A DNA stretch of 64,000 bases, taken from assembly GCA_024743215.1 (NCBI GenBank), contig JANSWZ010000001.1, positions 248,001 to 312,000 of the forward strand, read 5' to 3'. The position numbers and the translations under genes were made by a program. The notes under the pieces were generated by a model. The model did no database searches. It saw only the letters and a program-made list of their open reading frames with translations, and was not told the origin of the DNA. Shown in pieces: positions 10,073 through 18,965 of the stretch; position 1 is the stretch's first letter, and each line of letters begins with the position of its first letter. This DNA is from Alphaproteobacteria bacterium. Its GTDB lineage: Bacteria; Pseudomonadota; Alphaproteobacteria; Rhizobiales; GCA-2746425.

Positions 10073-10801
10073 TTATGGCTGCAAAGGGGCCAGATCGAAC
10101 AGCAGGAAATCTGCATTTTGGCCCGCTTCCAGAATGATCGAACGAGCCTCAAGGGCGGCGCCATCGCCTTCATTCAAGACTTCGCCATTCAGGGTCAGTG
10201 ACCCTGCGGCCACTTGCAGCCACAATTTGCGTCCCGGTTTTGGATCGTATTCAATCCGCTCGTCACCATCCAGATTGGCAGCATAGACCAACGCATCCTG
10301 CTGCACACGAATGGAGCCATCAGCCCTATCTGGGGACAAAATGAGCGCGAGTTTTCCACGCTTGTCCAAATCTGCAGCAGCGAGGGTTTCGTAACGCGGG
10401 GTTACATTTTGCGTATCTGGTATCAGCCAAATCTGCAGGAAATGAACCGCATCATCTTCTGAAGGATTGAACTCGCTGTGAGATACACCACTTCCTGTGC
10501 TCATATATTGCACACCACCGGCATGCACCACTGAGCCATTGCCGAGCGTGTCCTTGTGTTCCAGAGCGCCTTCCAGAACATAAGAAAAGATTTCAAAGTT
10601 CTTATGCGGATGGGTTGGGAAACCGCCACTTGCCGCTACACGATCATCATTGATAACGCGCAGTGATTCATAATGAACATTGTCCGGGTCATTGTAGCCC
10701 GCAAATGAGAAACTGTGCGCACTTTTGAGCCAGCCATGATCGGCCATGCCCCTGTCACTGGCGCGGCGAATGGCGATGGGCTTGTTGGTTGTTGTCTGCA
10801 T
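10073..10801 (-). CDS. Pirin family protein (bicupin, YhaK/quercetinase-like)
   Basis: Pirins are metal-binding double cupins. Some bacterial members cleave quercetin, but most have no known substrate. The 242-residue product contains the N-terminal cupin with the metal-ligand region GGFPTHPHKNFEIFSYVLEG (residues about 60-80) and HAGGVQYMSTGSGVSHSE, plus a shorter C-terminal cupin. The ATG at 10799-10801 is preceded by AAGGAG at 8 nt spacing, so it is preferred over an upstream in-frame reading to 10873. The gene is transcribed convergently to rpsI and stands alone between housekeeping genes. The true substrate cannot be inferred. Confidence 0.88.
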   Translation of the reverse strand: MQTTTNKPIAIRRASDRGMADHGWLKSAHSFSFAGYNDPDNVHYESLRVINDDRVAASGGFPTHPHKNFEIFSYVLEGALEHKDTLGNGSVVHAGGVQYMSTGSGVSHSEFNPSEDDAVHFLQIWLIPDTQNVTPRYETLAAADLDKRGKLALILSPDRADGSIRVQQDALVYAANLDGDERIEYDPKPGRKLWLQVAAGSLTLNGEVLNEGDGAALEARSIILEAGQNADFLLFDLAPLQP

Positions 10802-11014
10802 TATTTCACTCCTTTTTGGAATTGGTGTTGCCCCATATTTGGGAAACGAAAGCAGAGTTATAATGGTTTCCAATGGTGAATGACTGTTTCTAATATATGA
10901 ACAATAGAGTTGTTCTGATCGTAAGCGCGCTGAAGGTGAGAACGTTGATTTGCGTTTTGTGTCTATAGAGCGTATCTGCAGCGAAAATTGATTACAAAAA
11001 CCTGGAAGAAAACC

Positions 11015-12070
11015 ATGTCGGACAGAAAAATCAGAGTGGGTGTGTTAGGTGCCTCCGGTTACACCGGTGCGGATTTGGTGCGCCTTGCTGTTCGACATCC
11101 CAACGTTGATGTGACCGTCCTGACAGCAAATTCACATGCCGGAAAGCCCATTGAAGAGGTGTTTCCGCATTTGCGCGGGCTTGACCTGCCTGCACTGGTG
11201 ACCGTTGAAGAGGCCAATTGGGCAGAGGTTGATGCCGTGTTCTGTGGGCTGCCACATGGCACGACCCAGCAAATCACCAGCACGGTTTTAAAAACACATC
11301 CACATGTGAAGTTCATCGATATGTCTGCTGATTTCCGGTTGCGCGATGCAGATACGTATCAGCAATGGTATGGCATCAAGCATCAAGCCCCCGAATTGCA
11401 GGGTGAAGCCGTGTATGGCCTGACAGAACATTATCGCGATGACATTGCAAAAGCCCGTCTTGTGGCGTGCCCTGGTTGTTATCCAACCGCTGTTTTGACG
11501 GCTATGTTGCCTTTGGCAGGCGCGGGCCTGATCGATGCCAGCGAGATCATCATTGATGCAAAATCAGGTGTTTCCGGTGCCGGACGTGGTTTGAAGCAAA
11601 ACACATTGTTTTGTGAAGCAGGTGAGGGGATGTCACCCTACGCCGTTGGTACGCATCGGCATGCACCGGAAATTGAGCAAGAGGTCAGCAAGGTCTTTGG
11701 CTTAGACGTCACGGTCAATTTCACACCGCATCTCATCCCCATGTCGCGGGGCGAGTTATGTACGCATTATGTGCGGTGCGCCGAAGGCAAGACGGTTGAT
11801 GACCTACGCGAAGCGCTGGCTGCATTCTACGCCGATCAGGGTTTTGTGCATGTGCTGAAACATGGTGAAATGCCTGCAACGCAGCATGTGCGCGGCTCGA
11901 ATAATGTTCTGATTGGTGTGTTTCCTGACCGGATAAAAGGCCGTGCCATCGTTATCTCGGCGCTGGATAATCTGATCAAAGGCTCTGCGGGCCAGGCGCT
12001 GCAGAACTTCAATTTGATGTTCGGTCTGCCAGAAGCAACAGGGCTGGAGCAGGTTGCTCTTTTCCCATAG
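11015..12070 (+). CDS. argC: N-acetyl-gamma-glutamyl-phosphate reductase
   Basis: ArgC performs the third step of arginine biosynthesis, reducing N-acetyl-glutamyl phosphate to the semialdehyde with NADPH. The 351-residue product starts MSDRKIRVGVLGASGYTGAD, a Rossmann dinucleotide loop. It contains the active-site cysteine in LVACPGCYPTAVL (Cys155) and the SGVSGAGRG and HRHAPEIEQE motifs. The ATG at 11015 has a GGAAG motif upstream; a non-ATG start at 10988 would only add nine residues. Its place just after rplM-rpsI, with pirin inserted on the other strand, is typical of Rhizobiales. Confidence 0.96.
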   Translation: MSDRKIRVGVLGASGYTGADLVRLAVRHPNVDVTVLTANSHAGKPIEEVFPHLRGLDLPALVTVEEANWAEVDAVFCGLPHGTTQQITSTVLKTHPHVKFIDMSADFRLRDADTYQQWYGIKHQAPELQGEAVYGLTEHYRDDIAKARLVACPGCYPTAVLTAMLPLAGAGLIDASEIIIDAKSGVSGAGRGLKQNTLFCEAGEGMSPYAVGTHRHAPEIEQEVSKVFGLDVTVNFTPHLIPMSRGELCTHYVRCAEGKTVDDLREALAAFYADQGFVHVLKHGEMPATQHVRGSNNVLIGVFPDRIKGRAIVISALDNLIKGSAGQALQNFNLMFGLPEATGLEQVALFP

Positions 12071-12182
12071 CGTGTATTGAGCTGCACAATCACTTGACTT
12101 TAGTCGTTTCTCATGTGTTTTTCCGGCAGAGATTGAACCATTATCACCGGCCTTAGGGCCGCATAGAATTTCAGGACATAAA

Positions 12183-13970
12183 ATGCACCGTTATCGCACC
12201 CACACTTGTGGCGCTCTTCGTTTGTCTGATGCTGATCAGACTGTTCGGCTGTCTGGCTGGGTTCACCGTGTGCGAGACCATGGCGGCTTGCTGTTTATTG
12301 ATTTGCGGGATCACTACGGATTGACCCAAATTGTTGTTGATCCAGATTCTTCCGCCTTTTCAATGGCTGAGAGTCTGCGCTCTGAATATTGCATTCGTAT
12401 CGACGGCGCAGTGAAGGCACGTGATGCAGACACCATCAACGCAAACCTTGATACTGGCGAGATTGAAGTTTTTTGCGCGGATATGGAAATCCTTGGGTCT
12501 GCTGAAGATCTGCCTGTGCCCGTGTTTGGTGAACTGGATTATCCGGAAGACACGCGTCTGCGTAACAGGTTCCTCGATCTGCGCCGTGAGACACTGCACA
12601 AGAACATCATGACGCGTACGAAAATCATTGCCGATATGCGCGCGCGGATGACAACTGAAGGCTTCAATGAATTTCAAACGCCTATTCTGACAGCTTCGTC
12701 GCCTGAAGGGGCACGTGACTTTCTGGTGCCTTCGCGTCTGCATGATGGAACGTTTTATGCGCTCCCCCAAGCACCACAGCAATTCAAGCAATTGTTGATG
12801 ATCTCTGGCTTTGACCGCTATTTCCAGATTGCACCTTGTTTCCGTGATGAAGATCCGCGTGCAGACCGTTTGCCCGGCGAGTTCTATCAACTCGATCTGG
12901 AAATGAGTTTTGTGACACAGGAAGACGTGCTCACAACGATGGAACCGGTGATCCGTGGCGTATTCGAAGCTTTTGCGGAAGGGAAACCTGTAACCCAGGA
13001 ATTCCCGCGCATCCCATATGCTGAATCTCTGCGTAAATATGGCAGTGACAAGCCTGATCTGCGCAACCCGATTGAGATGGAAGCCGTCACTGAGCATTTT
13101 GCTGGGTCCGGTTTCAAGATTTTTGCGGGTATGATTGAGCGCGATCCGAAGGTTGAGGTCTGGGCTATTCCAGCGAAAACTGGCGGTAGCCGCGCGTTCT
13201 GTGATCGTATGAACAGTTGGGCGCAGGGCGAAGGTCAGCCCGGACTTGGCTACATCTTCTTCCGTATGGAAGACGACGAGATTGTTGGCGCGGGACCTTT
13301 GGCCAAGAATATCGGCCCTGAGCGTACGACGGCTTTGCGCAATCAGCTTGGGCTTGGAGACGGCGATTCAGTGTTCTTTGTGGCTGGTGTTCCCTCAAAA
13401 TTTGCAGCCTTCGCTGGCGCCGCCCGTACCCGCGTCGGTAGCGAGCTTGGCCTGATTGATGAAGACCGGTTTGCGCTGTGCTGGATTGTCGATTTCCCGA
13501 TGTATGAGTGGGATGAAGAAAACAAGAAGGTTGAATTCTCTCACAATCCATTCTCCATGCCTATTGGTGGTGTTGAGGCTTTGGAAAACCAGGATCCGCT
13601 CACCATCAACGCCTATCAATATGACATGGTGTGCAACGGGTTTGAAATCGCCTCCGGCGCCATCCGGAACCATGATGTTGACGTCATGACCAAGGCATTT
13701 GGTATCGCCGGCTACGCGGAAGACGTTCTGGAAGAGCAGTTTGGCGGTCTCTATCGCGCCTTCAAATTTGGCGCACCACCACATGGCGGCATGGCGGCTG
13801 GTGTCGACCGTATCGTGATGTTGCTGGTTGGAGCCAAAAACCTGCGGGAAGTCACTTTGTTCCCAATGAACCAACAGGCACAGGATCTGTTGATGGGCGC
13901 TCCAGCCCCTGCAACAGCCAGCCAGTTACAGGATTTGCATCTGCGGGTTATCCCGTCTGCAAAGTCCTGA
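12183..13970 (+). CDS. aspS: Aspartyl-tRNA synthetase
   Basis: This class II synthetase charges tRNA-Asp, and in organisms using GatCAB possibly also tRNA-Asn. The 595-residue protein has an N-terminal OB anticodon-binding domain ([20 protein letters not shown]), motif 2 ([21 protein letters not shown]), the bacterial GAD insertion in the middle, and motif 3 near the C-terminus ([13 protein letters not shown]). Length and domain order are those of bacterial-type AspRS. An inverted repeat follows the stop codon. Confidence 0.97.
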   Translation: MHRYRTHTCGALRLSDADQTVRLSGWVHRVRDHGGLLFIDLRDHYGLTQIVVDPDSSAFSMAESLRSEYCIRIDGAVKARDADTINANLDTGEIEVFCADMEILGSAEDLPVPVFGELDYPEDTRLRNRFLDLRRETLHKNIMTRTKIIADMRARMTTEGFNEFQTPILTASSPEGARDFLVPSRLHDGTFYALPQAPQQFKQLLMISGFDRYFQIAPCFRDEDPRADRLPGEFYQLDLEMSFVTQEDVLTTMEPVIRGVFEAFAEGKPVTQEFPRIPYAESLRKYGSDKPDLRNPIEMEAVTEHFAGSGFKIFAGMIERDPKVEVWAIPAKTGGSRAFCDRMNSWAQGEGQPGLGYIFFRMEDDEIVGAGPLAKNIGPERTTALRNQLGLGDGDSVFFVAGVPSKFAAFAGAARTRVGSELGLIDEDRFALCWIVDFPMYEWDEENKKVEFSHNPFSMPIGGVEALENQDPLTINAYQYDMVCNGFEIASGAIRNHDVDVMTKAFGIAGYAEDVLEEQFGGLYRAFKFGAPPHGGMAAGVDRIVMLLVGAKNLREVTLFPMNQQAQDLLMGAPAPATASQLQDLHLRVIPSAKS

Positions 13971-13989
13971 TTTTTCTGAGTTTATTGAG

Positions 13990-14018
13990 TTTGCCAGCGG
14001 TCCCGTACCGTTGGCAAA
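13990..14018. terminator. Stem-loop between convergent aspS and the 14023 gene
   Basis: TTTGCCAGCGGT (13990-14001) pairs with ACCGTTGGCAAA (14007-14018) over 12 positions, one of them a G-U pair, around the 5-nt loop CCCGT. It lies in the 52-bp gap between two genes that face each other, so it may serve both. No clear T-tract follows on either strand, so termination is an inference. Confidence 0.5.
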
Positions 14019-14022
14019 TGCT

Positions 14023-16068
14023 CTAGTTTGGAAGCGGCTCTGAGCTTTCTTCTGGGCCGTCTGGCCTGTTTTGAATGGTGATGCCCAGCAGGGCCAGCAA
14101 CTTGCGGGGATCACCGCGTAGCTGGCGCTCAATGTCTGCTATGACAACGCCTGATTCAGGCTTCAGTTCGACAATCAAACTATCAGGATTTGGCAGGAAA
14201 GCCTGCAAAGCCGTGACAAGTTCCTTCTGGAATCTCTGATTCTGCAAAACTGCGACCAGGAATGGAAGGGTCGCACCCACCTGACCTCGGAGCACGTCAC
14301 CCTTGGTGTTCAGTTTTGCCGCTTGCGCATCAAATCCGGCTTCAACGACGCCAGCATTGCTGAAGGTAATCTGTGAGCCCATGAGTTTGCCACTGCGGAT
14401 ACTGGTGCTGGCCTGCGCGGGGCTTGTGAAGGGCGATGTGGCGACATCCTCAATTCGGGCTGCAACTTGAAGCCGGCCAAGGTCTTGAATATCGATGTCC
14501 AGTTCTTCCAGCGTCAGCACCTGCTGCGAGGAATCATATTGCAATGACAAAGACTGATTAAGTTCCAGTGTCTCAGTGTCCATCGTGCGCAGAATGCTGG
14601 TCAATCGCGTAATCAGACCTTTGCCTTCGGGGATAAGCGCAGTCGGTATACGCAGTTTTTCCAGGGTCATTGCCAGGCCGTTGGGGGTGCCATCGGCATT
14701 GGTTTTTGTTTTTAGATCGAGTGATTGAATTCCAGCTTCCAGTGCCAGATCAGGAACATTTGCCTCAAACCCTTCCACAAAGACCGATGTGAAGGTCGGT
14801 ATCAGTGCTGCCGTTGAAACAGCATCTCCATCCAGTTTTGCCCGCAAAATATCTTTGTCAGGAAAGTCTGCATTTTTAACCGTTGCGCGACTGATGTTCA
14901 GCGCTCCAAGATCAGTCAGGCTGGTACGCAATTCCTGAAGATCAATCTCGGCAAATCCGCCCAGAGAGGCCTGTGACATCCCCATTGATCCAATTGTAAA
15001 ATAGTCAATACCCAATGCTTCGGTGCTGAGTCGTTGCAACTGCAGTTCCTCTACATCAAATGCAGACGCCATACTCAACAGGAATTGAGGGACTTCGGCA
15101 TTCGGCACTGCATCGATCCCGTTTGGGCTTTTTGCAACGGTGATCAGGTTTTTCCTGGTGGTCTCATCCAGCGCTTCCAGTGTGAGACTGGCCAGGCGCA
15201 TGGCATCGATGGATAAGGTCAGACCACCGATTGAAACTGCATAGTCGCGTACGGTGAGACCTTCCAGGATCACACCTTTGGTACTCCAATCGAGAGCAGG
15301 GTCCAGCAGTGATGTGAAGGCGTTGATGTTCAACCCGGTAAACACAGCGTCCTTGAAGCTTTCGCGGACAATGGGCTCAAGGGGCGGGCTCAAAGACAAT
15401 GTATCAGCAATTTCCCAAGTCCCGATCTGGCGGTTTTTGACATCAGAAATGACATTTTGCCGGTAGATGCTTTCGCCAAGCAGTTCTGTTTCCTTCTTTG
15501 AGGAGTATGTGCGCACTGCCAGTCGGGGAATGCTGATCATCTCTGCCTGAACGCTGAGCAGTTGTGTCAAAAACTGGCGCTGGCGTTCAAATATGTCAGT
15601 CCCCCCGTTCGTTGCACCAAGGCGTGCAATGTCAAGGCGCGGCAATGCCGTTTGATCGAGCACCATCAGGTCAGTCGCAAATTCAAGCTGACCTTGCCTG
15701 ATGGAGACGTCGTAGAGGGTGATCTTGTCTGCTTGTGCAACAAATTCACTATCGCGCAGACGTGGGCTTTCCAGAATGGCTTTGCCAATTCCGACCCTCA
15801 GTTCGAGGCCGGGTACTTCCAGCAATAGGCCATTCACCAACAAAGCACTGTCACCGGGGCGAGTGGAAATACTGCCAACACTGCCGTTTGCGCCGCCAAA
15901 GCGGGTTATTTCCCGAACCCAGCTTTGCAGGGAGTTGTTGATTGTCCGCGAGAATATGCTGTCGAGTGACTGTGAGGCCTGATCGTCCAGACTTTGCGCA
16001 CGAAGCGGCAGAGTGCCCGCTGCAAGTGTTGCAGCGATAACAAAAAGGACGATTCTCAATACAATCAT
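14023..16068 (-). CDS. Exported protein of unknown function, largest of three tandem paralogues
   Basis: I do not recognise the family. The 681-residue product has a signal peptide (MIVLRIVLFVIAATLAAGTLPLRAQS) and no further membrane helix. The body is rich in predicted beta strands, built of repeating segments that alternate short acidic turns with hydrophobic strands. The C-terminal 110 residues share a module with the next two genes: an NAGVVEAGFDAQA-like start, PFLVAVLQNQRFQKELVTAL, then FLPNPDSLIVELKP and a final LLALLGITIQN strand. The ATG at 16068 is chosen because AAGGA lies 9 nt before it; the ATG three codons earlier has no room for a Shine-Dalgarno. It follows the 16097 gene by 28 bp and is probably cotranscribed with it. 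The likely location is the periplasm. Confidence 0.7.
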   Translation of the reverse strand: MIVLRIVLFVIAATLAAGTLPLRAQSLDDQASQSLDSIFSRTINNSLQSWVREITRFGGANGSVGSISTRPGDSALLVNGLLLEVPGLELRVGIGKAILESPRLRDSEFVAQADKITLYDVSIRQGQLEFATDLMVLDQTALPRLDIARLGATNGGTDIFERQRQFLTQLLSVQAEMISIPRLAVRTYSSKKETELLGESIYRQNVISDVKNRQIGTWEIADTLSLSPPLEPIVRESFKDAVFTGLNINAFTSLLDPALDWSTKGVILEGLTVRDYAVSIGGLTLSIDAMRLASLTLEALDETTRKNLITVAKSPNGIDAVPNAEVPQFLLSMASAFDVEELQLQRLSTEALGIDYFTIGSMGMSQASLGGFAEIDLQELRTSLTDLGALNISRATVKNADFPDKDILRAKLDGDAVSTAALIPTFTSVFVEGFEANVPDLALEAGIQSLDLKTKTNADGTPNGLAMTLEKLRIPTALIPEGKGLITRLTSILRTMDTETLELNQSLSLQYDSSQQVLTLEELDIDIQDLGRLQVAARIEDVATSPFTSPAQASTSIRSGKLMGSQITFSNAGVVEAGFDAQAAKLNTKGDVLRGQVGATLPFLVAVLQNQRFQKELVTALQAFLPNPDSLIVELKPESGVVIADIERQLRGDPRKLLALLGITIQNRPDGPEESSEPLPN

Positions 16069-16096
16069 CCGGCCCATTCCTTATCTGGTGTGTGCG

Positions 16097-17275
16097 CTAT
16101 TCATTGGCGCTGATTGACAGGCCTAGCAGATCTACAACAGTGCCAGGTGCCGACGTCAGCGCCGCAAAAACCTGAATAAAGGGCGTTGGTTTTTCAGGAG
16201 CCATGAGAACGCTGAAAGTCTGAGGATCACTCAAAAATGCGGATACTGCATCCGCGACCTGTTTTTGAAATGCTTCATTGTCCAATACCGCCAGAAAAAA
16301 TGGCAGGGCACCCGACAATTGAGCCGCCAGCGCATCTGGCTCTACGCCCATTTTCTCGGCCTGAGCCGACAGAACGCGATTGGCCAGCGAATTGTCGTCT
16401 ATATTCAGATCGAGACTACCGATACTGGCGGTTGCGATAATGGCTCTTGGATCCAGGGGGGAGGCCATGAAACTCTGTGGAATGCCACCGATGGCAGCCG
16501 TAAGCGACAGGGCAGCGGTATCGTCTCCGGTAAGCTGAAAACGCTCCACGGTCAGATTTTCCTCTTCCGGGGCATAAGAACCTTGTGCCGAAAGCGACAG
16601 ATTCAGCTCCTGATAGCCAAGGCCTACAATGTCCTGTTTGATCCGTGAATCGGGAAATTTCGCGATCTGAATTGAAATGTCTTCCAGTTCGACTTCACCA
16701 GCGACAGGTATATTGTCCCCATTAATGTCCGCAACAGTGTCGATTGATGCGACCGTAACAAGCCTGTTGTCGGCATCACCGCCCAGTCGTACGTCTTTCA
16801 TGGATGATGTCTGGTAGCGAAACCATTGACTTACCGCACCTTCGACAATCTGTTCGGCAGGCTGCACGGTTACATTGAAAGCGCTTGCGGAAGCGACCGT
16901 TCCTTCAACAGCTCGGGATTGCAATAAAATGCCCTCTGTCGTGACCTCATTAGCCTTGAAGCCTCCGTCATCCAGTATTTCAGGTGCAACAATGCGTGTC
17001 TCATCAATGATGATACTGGGGCGCTTTGCCTTGTCGCGGGTCAGTGTGACTTTTTCCAAAACAACAACATTGTCGGCTTCTTCGAAGCGAGCTGTTTCAT
17101 AGGCAAATGTGTCCCCGCTGACTTTTGACATGGTTTTAACCAGTGTCTGCCCAACAGTTTCTGCAATATCAGATTGTGCGAAGAGAGGACCTGCTGGCAG
17201 CATCAAACCTGTAGCCACGACCCCTATTGCAAGAACAGAGAGAGGGGCAAATGCCGTACGGAACGAATAGATCAT
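16097..17275 (-). CDS. Exported protein of unknown function, second tandem paralogue
   Basis: The 392-residue product has an N-terminal signal segment (ending GPLFAQS) and then an all-beta-looking mature part with no recognisable catalytic motif. It aligns by eye with the 17521 gene over much of its length. Shared points are a VTVAS strand near the middle, a GYQELNLSLSA segment against GYENLVLDVAI, and a DDNSL segment against SNNSIF. The C-terminal module also matches: PFFLAVLDNEAFQKQVADAV, FLSDPQTFSVLMAPEKPTP, VVDLLGLSISANE. It follows a terminator after the 17521 gene, so it probably has its own promoter in the 190-bp gap. The function is unknown. An envelope role is inferred only from the signal peptide. 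Confidence 0.7.
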   Translation of the reverse strand: MIYSFRTAFAPLSVLAIGVVATGLMLPAGPLFAQSDIAETVGQTLVKTMSKVSGDTFAYETARFEEADNVVVLEKVTLTRDKAKRPSIIIDETRIVAPEILDDGGFKANEVTTEGILLQSRAVEGTVASASAFNVTVQPAEQIVEGAVSQWFRYQTSSMKDVRLGGDADNRLVTVASIDTVADINGDNIPVAGEVELEDISIQIAKFPDSRIKQDIVGLGYQELNLSLSAQGSYAPEEENLTVERFQLTGDDTAALSLTAAIGGIPQSFMASPLDPRAIIATASIGSLDLNIDDNSLANRVLSAQAEKMGVEPDALAAQLSGALPFFLAVLDNEAFQKQVADAVSAFLSDPQTFSVLMAPEKPTPFIQVFAALTSAPGTVVDLLGLSISANE

Positions 17276-17467
17276 GAAGCTTCTTTCTAACTGCCTCTAC
17301 CGATGGCCGATCATCCGGTCATCTGGCGATATTGGATGTTGCATGCTGTGAGTCCAGACAGACTCGATATGTTGTATTAACTGCTTTTGGCAAAGTGCCT
17401 TAGAAATGTTTTTGTATGTGGAATCATCAAATGGTTCAACTCAACAAACCGCACTCAGGCTTTGGCG

Positions 17468-17499
17468 AAAAAAAGGCCGCAATAAAAATTGCGGCCTTT
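17468..17499 (-). terminator. Rho-independent terminator after the 17521 gene
   Basis: On the minus strand a perfect 12-bp stem (AAAGGCCGCAAT pairing with ATTGCGGCCTTT, four-base loop) is followed by an uninterrupted run of T residues. It begins about 20 nt past the stop of the 17521 gene. It separates that gene transcriptionally from its two paralogues downstream. Confidence 0.9.
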
Positions 17500-17520
17500 C
17501 AGCATCAGTTTGGCGCCTTA

Positions 17521-18660
17521 CTATTGATTGGCTTCAACCGTGACGGCCAGCAAATCCGGAACGACTTGAGGTGAACTCATGGCAGCTCCTGCAATCTGAG
17601 CCACCGGTACCGGGTTTTCTGGAGCAATTGTCACGGACAGTGAATTTGGACTGTCCAGGAATGTGGTTACTGCCTCTGTCACCATTTTCGTGAAGGCTTC
17701 ATTGTTGATCTGGGCCAATCCAAATCCAAGTACAAAGGGCGCCTGAGCTTTCAACTGGCTGGCATCCTGGCCGGTCATCTTTGCTGCAAAGTCCAGACCT
17801 TTTTCGAAAATCGAGTTATTTGAAAAACTCAGATTTGCACTTCTCAATGTGGCCGTTGCCATAAGTCCCTGTATCTGTTCCGGGTCCCGCAGCAATTCAT
17901 CGACCATGCCGCCCAGATTGGCAGAGAAATTGATGACGCCCATATCTTGTGCGTCGAACGTCATTTTATTCAGATCAAGCGTTTGGCCGGTGGCATCGTA
18001 AGCGGCGTCGATGGCGACGTCCAGAACGAGGTTTTCATATCCGGAGGCATCCATAAAGGCTTTGGCTTCACCTTCCATGATGCTTGCCGGTAGCGACAAA
18101 TCATCAATTGTCAGTGTGCCTTCGCCGCTGATTCCATCGTCGCCTGTGTAAGTCGCGGTGCTTTTCACCGAGGCTACGGTGATGGGTACCGAACCTTTTG
18201 GGATGGCATTGACATTCGCGATTTCCGCAGAGGAATACTTCACATTATCCCATGATTTCGGATCTTCGGGGTCGACGTCCAAAGACGGAATCGACAAGCC
18301 TGTAACCGTCATGCTGCTAATGAAAATCTGCGCATCATCATCCACCAGCTCAAATCCAGTTGCGGTAATATCATCCGCACCAAAGCCTTCTGTATTTCCT
18401 TCGTCATATCCCTTTACGGATACGGTGGCAAAAGTACCGTTACCATCGCCGTCACTGATTTTGAAATTGAGCACAGTGACCACGTCATTGGACGGGTCGT
18501 ACACCGCACTGTCATAAGATGCCTGCGATCCGGAGAGGGTTATCATCTCGACCAAACGGTCTGCGACAGCAACGGGATCTGGTGCAGCAAAGGCTGATCC
18601 AGCCTGAAAAACACCCGCGGTTAAAGCCGCGCTGAGCACGACATGTTTGAAAGAGTTCAT
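17521..18660 (-). CDS. Exported protein of unknown function, third tandem paralogue
   Basis: The 379-residue product begins MNSFKHVVLSAALTAGVFQ with a cleavable signal ending SAFAA. The mature part is acidic and beta-rich, with Asp/Gly-rich turns (SDGDGNG, DPEDPKSW) but no repeated Ca-binding signature. Its C-terminal module (SNNSIFEKGLDFAAKM, INNEAFTKMVTEAVTTFLDS, SLSVTIAPENPVP, LLAVTVEANQ) matches the two genes downstream. The start at 18658-18660 is supported by GAGGA about 7 nt upstream; the longer in-frame reading from 18726 lacks such a site. It has its own strong terminator. No function can be assigned. Confidence 0.7.
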   Translation of the reverse strand: MNSFKHVVLSAALTAGVFQAGSAFAAPDPVAVADRLVEMITLSGSQASYDSAVYDPSNDVVTVLNFKISDGDGNGTFATVSVKGYDEGNTEGFGADDITATGFELVDDDAQIFISSMTVTGLSIPSLDVDPEDPKSWDNVKYSSAEIANVNAIPKGSVPITVASVKSTATYTGDDGISGEGTLTIDDLSLPASIMEGEAKAFMDASGYENLVLDVAIDAAYDATGQTLDLNKMTFDAQDMGVINFSANLGGMVDELLRDPEQIQGLMATATLRSANLSFSNNSIFEKGLDFAAKMTGQDASQLKAQAPFVLGFGLAQINNEAFTKMVTEAVTTFLDSPNSLSVTIAPENPVPVAQIAGAAMSSPQVVPDLLAVTVEANQ

Positions 18661-18965
18661 AAAATTCCTCACCAATAGAGCTACGAAAATTGTAATGCGA
18701 AACCGAAAGCAACTTAGCGCAAGCACTTTGATTGGGCTCGGTTTGGTTCGTGTTTAATGCTCACATTTCTGTTACCGCTGTTTGGGGCGAGGCCCGCAAA
18801 CGTTGGCTTTCAAATAATGCGTCTTTTGGAGAATAACAAGCAACTGTGGTGGCCGAAGTGCGGCACGGTGGCCCAAGCACCTTACTTTCACCTAAAGTTT
18901 TAGTGATTATAATTTTACAAGACTCATCTTTCCCGTGATAAATTGGGGGAAATATATCCTAAGGA
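18661..18965. other. Intergenic region between divergent genes
   Basis: These 305 bp separate the exported-protein gene from the first EAL gene and must contain promoters for both directions. Apart from the plus-strand promoter candidate listed at 18885-18913, I see no open reading frame, repeat or RNA gene here. Confidence 0.5.
18885..18913 (+). promoter_or_regulatory. Candidate sigma-70 promoter of the EAL genes
   Basis: A perfect TATAAT at 18908-18913 is preceded, with a 17-bp spacer, by CTTTCA at 18885-18890, a weak -35 match. It lies about 50 bp upstream of the first EAL gene. The -10 is convincing; the -35 is poor, so an activator may be needed. Confidence 0.4.
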
